DNA of 36,359 bases from Cohnella xylanilytica (GCF_014212175.1 NZ_JACJVR010000023.1:1-36359); one strand, 5' to 3'; positions 7,959-17,079 are shown, counted from the stretch's first letter. Notes: a model not told the origin generated them from the sequence alone. Numbers and translations: made by a program.

Positions 7959-9390
7959 ATGGCTGAGCAATCCGACCGCGATGAAGCTGGTCGCGCTGGC
8001 TCTCGCCCTCATCCTGTGGGCGGTCGTGCACTTCGACGATTCCCAGCCGACGCCGCCCGTCACGTCTTCGCTGGAGACGAAGACGTTCTCCGCGGTGAAG
8101 GTGCAGCCCTACGGGCTGAACGAGCGAAGCTACGTGCTGCAAGGCTTCGATCCCCAGACCGTCAAGCTGACGGTGCGGGGGACGAGGTCGGACCTGCTGC
8201 GCGCGACGACGGAGGATTACCGCGTTCGGGTCGACTTAAGCACGGCGACCGAAGGGGAGCATACGCTGACATTGAAGGCGGAATTGCCGCGCGGCGTGGA
8301 CCTCGTGTCCATGACGCCGGATACGGTGAAGGTGACCGTGGAGGAGCTGCAGACGAAGGAATTCGAGGTCGAGATCGCGACGAAGGGGACGCCGGCCCAA
8401 GGCTACAAGGCCGGCATCCCGATCCTGCGGCCGACCAACCGGGTTCACGTGACGCTGCCGTCCGGCGAGCTGTCCAGAGTCGTCAAGGTCGCGGGAACCG
8501 TCTCGGTCGAAGGGGAGAACAAGACGATCAAGAGCAAGAGCGTGAAGCTCGCCGCTTACGACTCCGGCGGCAACCCGATCGAAGGCGCCTTGCTCGATCC
8601 GGCCGTGCTGGAGGTCGACGTGCCGATCACCAACCCGTACAAGACCGTTCCGCTTCAATTCAAGCTGCTCGGGCATATGCCGCCCGGCCTCAGCATCGCT
8701 TCGTTCAAGCCGGACGCGGAGCAGGTGACGATCTACGGGCCGCAGAACGTGCTGGACAAGATCGAATTCGTCGAGGCGGACGTTCAGCTCGGCCAGCTGA
8801 CGAAGTCGGGCAAGGCGACGATCAAGCTGCAGGGCTTGGACGCGATCACGGAATATTCGCCGGCGGAAGTGAACGTGGACGTCGACGTCGTCCTGTCGTC
8901 GACCCGCTCGATCCAGGGGCTCCCGGTCACGATCGAGGGGCTCGGCGAAGGGCTGCACGCGAGAATCGTCGATCCGTCGACGGAGAAGGTCGATATTACG
9001 GTTCAAGGGGCTCCGGCGATGCTCGACAGGCTGCAGCCCGGCGACGTCGACGTGGTGGCCGATCTGAGCGGCCGCGGGCCGGGGACGTACACGGTGCCGA
9101 TCGTCGTGAATTCGCCGCGATTCATCGACCAAGCGGGCGGCAATATGTCCGTGACGGTCGAGATTGCGAGCGACGAGCCGGCCATCGCGACTCCGAACGA
9201 CGGAGAGGGCGATGGAACAAGCGGAGGCACGGGCGCGGCGGACTCGGGAAGCGGGACCGGCGGCACGGATGAGGCGCATCGCGGCGGAGCGGGGGGCGAA
9301 GCCGGCTCGGGCTCCGGCTCGGGCTCCGGCATAGGTTCCGAATCGGCCGGAGGCGCGAACAACGAAGAAGCCCAGGCGCCGGAGGAGTAG
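7951..9390 (+). CDS. cdaR: CdaA regulatory protein CdaR (YbbR repeats)
   Basis: A membrane-anchored, extracytoplasmic regulator of CdaA. The N-terminal helix (about 11-30, MKLVALALALILWAVVHF) is followed by four YbbR-type beta repeats (about 45-405) with recurring V-x-V-x-G-P/T patterns. The tail from about residue 405 is a low-complexity Gly/Ser/Ala/Glu stretch with a run of Ser-Gly pairs, absent from the Bacillus subtilis protein and perhaps a wall-spanning or disordered linker. The start at GTG 7951 gives M-D-K-W, as in homologues. GTG 7942 would add three residues but is only 2 nt from the GGAAGGA ribosome site. The gene overlaps the end of cdaA by 8 nt. Confidence 0.92.
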   Translation: MDKWLSNPTAMKLVALALALILWAVVHFDDSQPTPPVTSSLETKTFSAVKVQPYGLNERSYVLQGFDPQTVKLTVRGTRSDLLRATTEDYRVRVDLSTATEGEHTLTLKAELPRGVDLVSMTPDTVKVTVEELQTKEFEVEIATKGTPAQGYKAGIPILRPTNRVHVTLPSGELSRVVKVAGTVSVEGENKTIKSKSVKLAAYDSGGNPIEGALLDPAVLEVDVPITNPYKTVPLQFKLLGHMPPGLSIASFKPDAEQVTIYGPQNVLDKIEFVEADVQLGQLTKSGKATIKLQGLDAITEYSPAEVNVDVDVVLSSTRSIQGLPVTIEGLGEGLHARIVDPSTEKVDITVQGAPAMLDRLQPGDVDVVADLSGRGPGTYTVPIVVNSPRFIDQAGGNMSVTVEIASDEPAIATPNDGEGDGTSGGTGAADSGSGTGGTDEAHRGGAGGEAGSGSGSGSGIGSESAGGANNEEAQAPEE

Positions 9391-9463
9391 CCAAGGAGTA
9401 AGGTAAGGAGACTGACCCTCGGCGCCTGGAGAGTACAGCGATGAAGGAGAAGATACGATAGAT

Positions 9464-10804
9464 ATGGGTAAATATTTCGGAACGGACGGCGTTAGAGGAG
9501 TAGCCAATCGAGAATTGACGCCGGAGCTGGCTTATCGGATCGGTCGTTGCGGAGGCGTGGTCCTCGCGGGCCAGGCGGAGCGTCCCAAGGTCGTCATCGG
9601 CCTGGACACGAGAATCTCGGGGCCGCTGCTGGAGAGCGCGCTCGTCGCGGGCCTGCTCTCGATCGGAGCGGACGTCATCCGCCTCGGCGTCGTCAGCACG
9701 CCGGCGGTGGCGTACTTGACCCGGACGCTGAAGGCGGACGCGGGCGTCATGATCTCGGCGTCGCACAACCCGGTGGACGACAACGGCATCAAGTTCTTCG
9801 GCGGCGACGGCTTCAAGCTGCTGGACGAGACGGAGGCCGAGATCGAGCGGCTGATGGACGCCGAGGAGGATACGCTGCCTCGGCCGGTCGGCGGCGGAAT
9901 CGGCACGGTGACGACGGACCTGGAAGCGAAGCACCTGTACGTCGAATTCCTGAAGACGACGGTGAAGAATCCCTTGGCCGGGCTGAAGATCGTGCTGGAC
10001 TGCGCTCACGGCGCCGCTTACGAGCTGGCACCGGAGTTGTTCCGCGAGCTGGGCGCCGAGGTCATCGCTTACGGAGCGGAGCCGAACGGCCTGAACATTA
10101 ACGACGGCGTCGGGTCTACGCATCCGGAGATGCTGGCGGCGAAGGTGAAGGAGCACGGCGCCGATCTGGGCCTGGCCTTCGACGGCGACGCGGACCGGCT
10201 CATCGCCATCGACGAGAACGGCGAAGAAGTCGACGGCGACTACGTCCTGTGCATCTGCGGCGACGCGATGAAGCGGGACGGCCGTCTGAAGCACGACACC
10301 GTCGTCACGACGGTCATGAGCAACATCGGCTTCTTCAAGGCGGCGGAGAAGATCGGCCTGAAGACGGCCCGCACGGCCGTAGGCGATCGCTACGTCATGG
10401 AAGAGATGGTGCGCGGCGGCTACAACCTGGGCGGGGAGCAGTCGGGCCACGTTATTTTCCTCGATTACAATACGACCGGCGACGGCATCCTGACCGGGCT
10501 GCAGCTGGCGGATACGCTGAAGGCGTCGGGGCGCAAGCTGAGCGAGCTGAAGAAGGTCATGCGCAAGTATCCGCAGGTGCTCGTCAACGTGCGCGTGGCG
10601 GACAAATCGCGTTACCCCGGCAACGCGGCGATCGAAGCGGCCGTCGCGTCGGCGGAGAACGCCCTTGGCGACAACGGCCGGGTGCTGGTGCGGCCTTCCG
10701 GCACGGAAGCGCTCATTCGCGTCATGGCGGAAGGACCGGATCGCGCCGAGATCGAGGAGCATGTCGAGACGATCGCCAACGTCATTCGCAAGGAACTCGC
10801 CTAA
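9464..10804 (+). CDS. glmM: Phosphoglucosamine mutase GlmM
   Basis: The enzyme interconverts glucosamine-6-P and glucosamine-1-P on the way to UDP-GlcNAc, and in Bacilli also binds and inhibits CdaA. The protein has 446 residues. It shows the N-terminal [11 protein letters not shown], the active-site phosphoserine loop ISASHNP with Ser100, the metal loop DGDADR, the sugar-binding GGEQSGH and the phosphate-binding RPSGTE near the C-terminus. The start ATG has its best SD (AAGGAG, 9444-9449) 14 nt upstream, farther than usual. The SD lies inside a six-codon frame (9441-9461) that ends just before the start, so re-initiation is conceivable but unproven. It is the third gene of the cdaA operon. 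Confidence 0.97.
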   Translation: MGKYFGTDGVRGVANRELTPELAYRIGRCGGVVLAGQAERPKVVIGLDTRISGPLLESALVAGLLSIGADVIRLGVVSTPAVAYLTRTLKADAGVMISASHNPVDDNGIKFFGGDGFKLLDETEAEIERLMDAEEDTLPRPVGGGIGTVTTDLEAKHLYVEFLKTTVKNPLAGLKIVLDCAHGAAYELAPELFRELGAEVIAYGAEPNGLNINDGVGSTHPEMLAAKVKEHGADLGLAFDGDADRLIAIDENGEEVDGDYVLCICGDAMKRDGRLKHDTVVTTVMSNIGFFKAAEKIGLKTARTAVGDRYVMEEMVRGGYNLGGEQSGHVIFLDYNTTGDGILTGLQLADTLKASGRKLSELKKVMRKYPQVLVNVRVADKSRYPGNAAIEAAVASAENALGDNGRVLVRPSGTEALIRVMAEGPDRAEIEEHVETIANVIRKELA

Positions 10805-10823
10805 TTGTCCGTTCTTGTCATCC

Positions 10824-10852
10824 AACCTCCGGGTCGAAATCCCGGGGGTTTT
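10824..10852 (+). terminator. Terminator after glmM
   Basis: A hairpin with arms AACCTCCGGG and CCCGGGGGTT around TCGAAAT is followed by TT. It ends the cdaA-cdaR-glmM operon about 20 nt after the stop codon. Confidence 0.75.
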
Positions 10853-10882
10853 GTCATTTCCCGGGAAATCCGCCCGTTGCGG

Positions 10883-10911
10883 TTGCGCGCGGTCCTGAAA
10901 ACGAATATGAT
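10883..10911 (+). promoter_or_regulatory. sigma-A-type promoter of the glmS transcript
   Basis: TTGCGC (10883-10888) and TATGAT (10906-10911) are 17 bp apart, placing the transcription start near 10918. That is about 48 nt before the ribozyme cleavage site. Confidence 0.65.
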
Positions 10912-10964
10912 AGAAAGTACATTCTTGAATAGAGAGGCAGGGCAGAGGGAGAATAAGCACGGAT

Positions 10965-11245
10965 AGCGCCAGAACTTGTCGGTCTTCGCGGGAAGAAGCC
11001 GGATGGGACAACAGGAGAATCGAACCGGGACGGAACGAGGGTTCGGTGGCAGCCTGCCCGTTCGGATTCGGCTGTACGGCCATGGCTGCGGTCAAGGCCT
11101 GCGGTTGCGCGGAGAAGGCGGCAAGTTGACGAGGTGGAGGCGTTCGGAACGTTCGGCGGGGACCTCCCGGCCCGCATCGGGGCCGACAACCGGAAGACAA
11201 ATCGCTCAGGGCAACCGGGCGGACAATATTCCGGTACGATGCAGA
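10965..11245 (+). ncRNA. glmS self-cleaving ribozyme/riboswitch with enlarged P1
   Basis: The glmS ribozyme cleaves its own mRNA when glucosamine-6-P is bound as cofactor, lowering GlmS synthesis. The cleavage site is A10965|G10966 before the conserved GCGCC. P1 pairs ACTTGTCG (10974-10981) with CGGCAAGT (11119-11126). It is followed by the core TTGACGAGG, the P2/P2.1 strand TCGGCGGGGACCTCCCGG, a P3 hairpin (CGGCCC...GGGGCCG) and P4 (ACCGG...CCGGT, 11214-11235). About 137 nt are inserted in the P1 loop (10982-11118), far more than in the B. subtilis or Thermoanaerobacter examples. The 3' boundary is approximate. A leader of about 190 nt without recognisable gene separates it from glmS. Confidence 0.88.
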
Positions 11246-11437
11246 GGTTAGGATAACGGCCTGTGCAGGGCTATGCTTTTTTTATATCGAGAAGATTACA
11301 GATCCATTAGTCCGGCGGGCCGAGCGAAGGCCGCTTGCGGACTTGTTGCTTCAGCTTCATACGAACAATTAGCTGCATGGCGGCCGACTTCGGACTCGTC
11401 CGGGCGATGGGAATCCGAAGCGGAGGTCTATTTGAAT

Positions 11438-13270
<1,833 letters not shown>

Positions 13271-13294
13271 GGCGGTAATCGCTGAGTTGAAATG

Positions 13295-13329
13295 AAGGTC
13301 CCGATGATGAACATCATCGGGACCTTTTT
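13295..13329 (+). terminator. Terminator after glmS
   Basis: A perfect stem of about 14-15 bp (AAGGTCCCGATGATG with its complement to 13326) is followed by T residues. It is the right end of the cell-envelope block. Confidence 0.93.
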
Positions 13330-13407
13330 CATTTGAAGACGAAGCGTTTAACGGATAGCAAAGCGGTTCCGCGAGATAGCGTTTGATGATAGCCTCAAAG
13401 TTCGGCC

Positions 13408-13437
13408 TTGACACTCGGAATCTAAACGAGTTATATT
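13408..13437 (+). promoter_or_regulatory. marR promoter with embedded inverted repeat
   Basis: A perfect TTGACA (13408-13413) and TATATT (13432-13437) are 18 bp apart. The spacer holds ACTCG-N9-CGAGT (13413-13431), a 19-bp inverted repeat between the two boxes, as expected for a self-repressing MarR operator. Confidence 0.65.
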
Positions 13438-13449
13438 TGGTATTAGATA

Positions 13450-13464
13450 GCCGGCAAAGTAAAA
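13450..13464 (+). repeat. 15-bp repeat, copy 1 (upstream of marR)
   Basis: GCCGGCAAAGTAAAA lies just downstream of the expected marR transcription start. It recurs exactly, in inverse orientation, at 13930-13944 between marR and the SDR gene. It could be an operator shared by both genes. Confidence 0.6.
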
Positions 13465-13481
13465 ACCGAGGGGCAATACCT

Positions 13482-13904
13482 ATGAACTCATTTAAAGATG
13501 ATGTATCTTACGCTCTCATTCAATTGATCAAAGAACACCGCAGGCAGGCCGAAGAAGCACTTAAGCAGTTGGGTTTGCATGCGGCGCAAGAGTTTGTGCT
13601 TTTTTTGCTCTGGGAAGAAGACGGCCTGTCTCAATCTCAACTCGCGGCTCGCCTCAAGCTGGAACTTCCGACTGTCACTAAATCGGTGCAGCGAATGGAA
13701 CGTATCGGCTTGGTAAGGCGTCAAGTTGACGATCAGGACACACGTATTTCTCGTGTCTATCTTACCGAATCCGGGCGCGAACTCTATGAGCCAGCCATGC
13801 AAGTGTGGAGAAATCTTGATGCTCGTATCTGTCTCAATATGACGGAGCTTGAGCAGGCTTTGTTTCGTCGTCTGCTTCAGCAAGGTCTGGCGAACCTTTC
13901 CTAG
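13482..13904 (+). CDS. MarR-family transcriptional regulator
   Basis: This 140-residue winged-helix DNA-binding protein has N- and C-terminal helices for dimerisation (about 1-30 and 115-138). The recognition region is at 52-72 (LSQSQLAARLKLELPTVTKS) and the wing at about 75-98, with the typical DxRxxRVYLTESG. MarR proteins usually repress a neighbouring oxidoreductase or efflux gene and release DNA on binding a small molecule. The start at 13482 has GGGG 8 nt upstream; an upstream in-frame extension is ignored because it covers the promoter. The gene is noticeably more A+T-rich than glmS, which suggests acquisition. The SDR gene follows in the same direction. Confidence 0.85.
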   Translation: MNSFKDDVSYALIQLIKEHRRQAEEALKQLGLHAAQEFVLFLLWEEDGLSQSQLAARLKLELPTVTKSVQRMERIGLVRRQVDDQDTRISRVYLTESGRELYEPAMQVWRNLDARICLNMTELEQALFRRLLQQGLANLS

Positions 13905-13929
13905 TGGGAGAGATTCGCTTTATAAGGGA

Positions 13930-13947
13930 TTTTACTTTGCCGGCAAA
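13930..13947 (-). repeat. 15-bp repeat, copy 2, with TTTGCCGGCAAA palindrome
   Basis: The inverse copy (13930-13944) of the repeat at 13450-13464. Here it is completed to a perfect 12-bp palindrome, TTTGCCGGCAAA (13936-13947), 26 nt before the SDR start. It is probably a second regulator-binding site. Confidence 0.6.
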
Positions 13948-13972
13948 CTATTTAAAGATGGGATGGATAAGT

Positions 13973-14785
13973 ATGAAAATGGAAGTGCCCTCGATGAAAG
14001 ATCGTATTGCCTTGGTGACAGGAGGAAGTCGTGGCATTGGTGCAGCAACGGCGATTCAGCTTGGACAGAACGGTGCCCGTGTGGCCGTTAACTACTACCG
14101 TAATAAAACGGCCGCTCAAGAAGTAGTGGAAATTATTGAGAGCGCCGGAGGCACGGCACTTGCCGTTCAAGCGGACGTCACGAAGCAGGAGGAAGTTGAA
14201 CGAATGGTCTCGCACGTTCGTGAGACTCTCGGCCCCATTGATACATTGGTTCTCAACGCTCCAGCGTCAAGCAGCTCCTCTTCCGAGATTCCGGCCCACG
14301 AACAGCTTCAAGCCATCCTCGCTCCCTTCACGGCAAGTCATTGGTGTATTTTGGACTCATTCGTTCGAGGTCAATTACAAGCGGCTTACTATCCGAGCCA
14401 AGCGGTTCTTCCGGATATGATGAAGCAACAACGAGGAAGTATCCTTTTCGTCAGCGCTACTCATGCCCGCCAACCCAACGAGGGAGGAATAGCTGTAGCC
14501 GTTGCCGTAGCCAAGGCCAGCGTGGAGGCGATGATGCAGCATATGGCACTAGAGCTGGGGCCCGCCGGCATTAGGGTCAATACGGTGGGTGGAGGAATGA
14601 TTCTTACCGATCTAAACGCCGGAGCGCCACAGGAGATCAAAAACCAGATAGCTCAAATGACTCCTTTGCGGAGGAACGGCCGACCTGAAGATATGGCATC
14701 CGCCATTGCCTTTCTGGCCTCCAATCAAGCCTCATTTGTAACCGGAGCCTATCTCACAGTGGATGGCGGTAACTTTATCATCTAA
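13973..14785 (+). CDS. Short-chain dehydrogenase/reductase-like protein lacking the catalytic Tyr
   Basis: The protein has 270 residues with an SDR Rossmann fold: TGGSRGIG (17-24) for NAD(P), D68 in the QADVT strand, an N-A-P variant of the NAG motif (95-97), and the C-terminal GAYLTVDGG. Ser161 and Lys181 of the active site are visible, but the YxxxK position reads V-x-x-x-K (Val177). The Ser-Lys gap is about three residues longer than in FabG, with a V-A-V-A-V-A run there. Canonical SDR catalysis is therefore doubtful. It may be a binding or regulatory paralogue, or an inactivated reductase. Starts at 13958, 13973 or 13994 are all possible. It is probably co-regulated with the marR gene upstream. 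Confidence 0.75.
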   Translation: MKMEVPSMKDRIALVTGGSRGIGAATAIQLGQNGARVAVNYYRNKTAAQEVVEIIESAGGTALAVQADVTKQEEVERMVSHVRETLGPIDTLVLNAPASSSSSSEIPAHEQLQAILAPFTASHWCILDSFVRGQLQAAYYPSQAVLPDMMKQQRGSILFVSATHARQPNEGGIAVAVAVAKASVEAMMQHMALELGPAGIRVNTVGGGMILTDLNAGAPQEIKNQIAQMTPLRRNGRPEDMASAIAFLASNQASFVTGAYLTVDGGNFII

Positions 14786-14895
14786 TGGGGACTGCCAGCG
14801 CATCGATCTGCAGGGTAAGCTGAGGCATTTCTTGGTTTATCATGTTAAGATTTGATTGGGCTAATAAACGAAGGCACACCCAGGAGGGCAAAGCG

Positions 14896-15822
14896 ATGAC
14901 CGCCTATGGAAAACCGAGCTTGGCCGCGGGCGAAATCGAGCAAGTGCTGCGGAATCATTTTGGACCCGGCGCGGCCGAGATTACGCCTTTGGCCGGCGGC
15001 AACTTGAGCAGCGTGTTCTCCTTCGTCCACGGGGGCAAAGGTTATGTCGTGAAGTTCAGCGATTTGGAAGGCGCGTTTAAGACGGAAGGCTATGTCTCGG
15101 ACCTGCTGACGGGCCAAGGCCTTCCTTTTCCGAAATGTACGGCGTTAGGGGAGACCGGTCGATTGGCCTACATCGTCATGGAGAGGATGGACGGACGCAA
15201 TCTGGCCGATTGCACGGCAGAGGAGCAGGCGCGTCAACTGCCGGAGCTTATCGGCATCTTGACCCGTCTGGCTGCCGTGGACGTCGGGACGACGAACGGG
15301 TACGGGTGGATCGGGCCCGATGGCAACGGAGCTTACGCTTCCTGGAAGGACTTCGTCGTCGCCTGCTACGCGGAGGATCAGAGGGGGACGTTCTGGGAGA
15401 ACTGGCACGACCTCTATCGCACGTCTTGCTTGGAGAGAGACGTTATCGAAGAGATCTATGGCCGTTTGATGGCTTACGTGCTCTATAACGAACCGCACAG
15501 AGGCTTTATCCACGGAGATTTTCACCAGTGGAATATTTTATCGGACGGCACGCGGATTACCGGCATCATTGACGGGAATTGCCTATACGGCGATTCCCTT
15601 GTGGACCTTGCGATCCTCGATCGGCATATGCCGTCTAACGGCGTCATTCAGGCGTATCGAGACCTGCAAGCGAAATCCGGCGTGCCGTTTCCGAATTTCA
15701 AGGAGCGGCTGAAGGGCGCCTATTATTTCAAAGGGCTCGACGGGCTTCGCTTCTATGCGAAGATGGGATGGAGAGACGCTTATCTAGTCACGCGCAATTT
15801 TCTTTTAAACCTGGATGCATAA
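14896..15822 (+). CDS. APH-family phosphotransferase, hygromycin-kinase-like
   Basis: The 308-residue protein has an aminoglycoside phosphotransferase/choline-kinase fold. An N-terminal nucleotide lobe carries GGNLSSVFSF and a Lys in GYVVKFSD. The catalytic loop is HGDFHQWNIL with Asp208, followed by the metal-binding I-I-D-G segment at about 225. The stretch GYGWIGPDGNGAYASWKDF parallels the hygromycin B phosphotransferase GFGPFGPQGIGQYTTWRDF, so the nearest known relative by eye is the Hph/APH(4) branch. Whether it confers resistance or phosphorylates another small molecule cannot be told. The start at 14896 has AGGAGGG about 6 nt upstream. It stands alone, convergent with the tetR gene. 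Confidence 0.82.
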   Translation: MTAYGKPSLAAGEIEQVLRNHFGPGAAEITPLAGGNLSSVFSFVHGGKGYVVKFSDLEGAFKTEGYVSDLLTGQGLPFPKCTALGETGRLAYIVMERMDGRNLADCTAEEQARQLPELIGILTRLAAVDVGTTNGYGWIGPDGNGAYASWKDFVVACYAEDQRGTFWENWHDLYRTSCLERDVIEEIYGRLMAYVLYNEPHRGFIHGDFHQWNILSDGTRITGIIDGNCLYGDSLVDLAILDRHMPSNGVIQAYRDLQAKSGVPFPNFKERLKGAYYFKGLDGLRFYAKMGWRDAYLVTRNFLLNLDA

Positions 15823-15828
15823 TCCGGA

Positions 15829-15852
15829 ATCCCTTCAGAAGGGCTTTAATCG
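15829..15852. terminator. Possible bidirectional terminator between APH and TetR genes
   Basis: CCCTTC and GAAGGG (15831-15843) form a short hairpin between the convergent genes, with CTTTAAT after it on the plus strand. It is weak. Confidence 0.4.
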
Positions 15853-15860
15853 CCGAGCGA

Positions 15861-16406
15861 TCAGAAATTCCGGTCTAACAATATTCCCGTCTGTTCCGCA
15901 ATGACTCGGGGCGCTATCGGCATTCCGTTCCTGAACCACCATTCCACGGTCCCCACGACCGCCGCCCCAAAAAATTGAAGCAAAACCTCCTCGCTCAAGC
16001 CCTGATTTTTTCCTTCGGTTATATCCACTTCAACCTTATACTCCTGGACGACTAAATCAAGGAATCGACTGCGGAAATAAGCCGCGCTTTTCGTGTTCAG
16101 CATGGTTGAAAAGAACAGATGATTGTCCGCGAAGTATTCGAACCAGACATAGTTCCCTTCCTGAAACGTCATGTCGGATGCGGAATGGCAAAGATCGCGG
16201 AGATTGCTGATGTGTTCTTCGATAAGCTTATCAAGCAAGTCGTATTTGTCCATGTAGTGGAGATAAATCGTACCTCGATTCACATTCGCCCTGTCGGATA
16301 TATCCCGGATGGTAATGTCATCGAAGTTTTTTTCGGCCATCAGTTCAAGAACGGCGGTCTTGATCGCTTCCCGGGATTTGAGCACCCTTCTGTCCACTTT
16401 AGTCAT
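15861..16406 (-). CDS. TetR/AcrR-family transcriptional regulator
   Basis: The protein has 181 residues. The N-terminal TetR DNA-binding domain (about 8-55) contains the helix-turn-helix ITIRDISDRANVNRGTIYLHY. The all-helical C-terminal ligand/dimer domain resembles the TetR_C_7-type branch found in Firmicutes. The start at ATG 16406 is chosen because GGAGGAG lies about 9 nt upstream; ten more codons are open beyond it. It is divergent from the DUF2255/AKR gene scar, and two inverted repeats in the shared intergenic region are candidate operators. It probably once repressed that operon, so its target may now be largely lost. Confidence 0.85.
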   Translation of the reverse strand: MTKVDRRVLKSREAIKTAVLELMAEKNFDDITIRDISDRANVNRGTIYLHYMDKYDLLDKLIEEHISNLRDLCHSASDMTFQEGNYVWFEYFADNHLFFSTMLNTKSAAYFRSRFLDLVVQEYKVEVDITEGKNQGLSEEVLLQFFGAAVVGTVEWWFRNGMPIAPRVIAEQTGILLDRNF

Positions 16407-16444
16407 TTTACCGTCTCCTCCGTTGATAATCGGCAATTATTTAG

Positions 16445-16468
16445 GATGTGTTGAGTAATCCACACATC
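16445..16468. promoter_or_regulatory. Inverted repeat upstream of tetR (candidate operator 1)
   Basis: GATGTGT (16445-16451) and ACACATC (16462-16468) are perfect 7-bp arms around a 10-bp spacer, 39 bp upstream of the TetR start. Divergent TetR-regulated promoters commonly carry such sites. Confidence 0.5.
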
Positions 16469-16523
16469 TAGAAGGATTGATTATTGCAAGCATGTGGTAT
16501 CCGCTTAGAATTATAGACATGAG

Positions 16524-16539
16524 TTGATTAAACAATCAA
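16524..16539. promoter_or_regulatory. Inverted repeat TTGATT-N4-AATCAA (candidate operator 2)
   Basis: Perfect 6-bp arms around AAAC lie midway between tetR and the truncated DUF2255 gene. The A+T-rich short-spaced palindrome resembles many TetR-family operators. Confidence 0.5.
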
Positions 16540-16614
16540 TGTCCATTTCGTTTGGAGCTACTGGAATAGGATGTCCGAGCTTGTCACGCGCTTGCTAAAA
16601 GGAGGATGCCATTC

Positions 16615-16690
16615 ATGGACATGGACACTTGGTCCATAGATGAACTGAACAAGATTGCCGAAGCCGACGACCTGCATATCTCGCCGTTAT
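16615..16690 (+). pseudogene. 5' remnant of a DUF2255-family gene
   Basis: An intact ribosome site (AAAGGAGG, 16598-16605) and ATG are followed by about 25 codons reading M-D-M-D-T-W-S-I-D-E-L, then IAEADDLHISP. This resembles the start of DUF2255 proteins as I remember them. The similarity ends abruptly at about 16687-16690. From there the DNA matches, in another frame, the middle of an aldo/keto reductase gene. The rest of DUF2255 is absent, so this is the left half of a deletion junction. The original frame runs on a short way to a stop and could still give a small chimeric peptide. Confidence 0.65.
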
Positions 16691-17025
16691 TTAACCGACA
16701 AATACAGCCCGCAGCATCCTCTTCCAAGCGGTACTCGAAGAGGTCGGGCCTTTAATGCGGATGTGCTCACCGAGCTGGAAGGCTTCATCCGGTTCATGAG
16801 AGACGTCGGCAGCAAGTACGATGCGTCCGCTGCGCAAGTGGCCATAGCTTGGTCCATAGCCAAAGGAACCGTCCCCATTATCGGCGTAACGAAAACGGCC
16901 CATGTCGAGGATGCGATAAAAGCCTCCGAGATCCGTCTGACAGCGCAGGAGATTCTCGATCTTGAAGCGGCTGCGAAAGAGACGGGCACGAGGTCCGAGG
17001 TTCGTGGGAAAAACCGATACGCTAA
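16688..17025 (+). pseudogene. 3' remnant of an aldo/keto reductase gene, frameshifted
   Basis: The remnant starts at Y-L-T-D-K-Y-S-P-Q-H-P-L-P-S-G and continues through AAQVAIAWSIAKGTVPIIGVTK, the NADP-binding C-terminal third of AKRs. The N-terminal two thirds, including the catalytic Asp-Tyr-Lys-His tetrad, are missing. Near the end a single-base shift around 16990 moves the authentic terminus into another frame. Read from 16993 it gives V-R-G-S-W-E-K-P-I-R and a TAA at 17023-17025, a usual AKR ending. Both a large 5' deletion and a frameshift mark it as dead. Its terminator is still present downstream. Confidence 0.85.
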
Positions 17026-17041
17026 ACGACGGCCGTTGATC

Positions 17042-17078
17042 CCGTCGCGACGAGCCCCTCGTTGCGGCGGTTTTTTTT
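17042..17078 (+). terminator. Terminator of the former AKR operon
   Basis: Arms of 13 nt (17042-17054 and 17058-17070) pair with a few G-T pairs and are followed by eight T residues. Confidence 0.85.
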
Positions 17079-17079
17079 A

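Noticed and set aside
9441..9461. Six-codon frame before glmM as a leader peptide gene
   Set aside because: It is too short to support. It may only be the ribosome-site context of glmM.
9122..11200. Long antisense frame across cdaR end, glmM and the ribozyme
   Set aside because: It is a shadow frame running through the terminator and ribozyme, with no recognisable domain.
11273..11437. 55-codon N-terminal extension of glmS
   Set aside because: GlmS needs Cys at position 2 after Met removal as nucleophile, and the extension lies in the leader behind the ribozyme.
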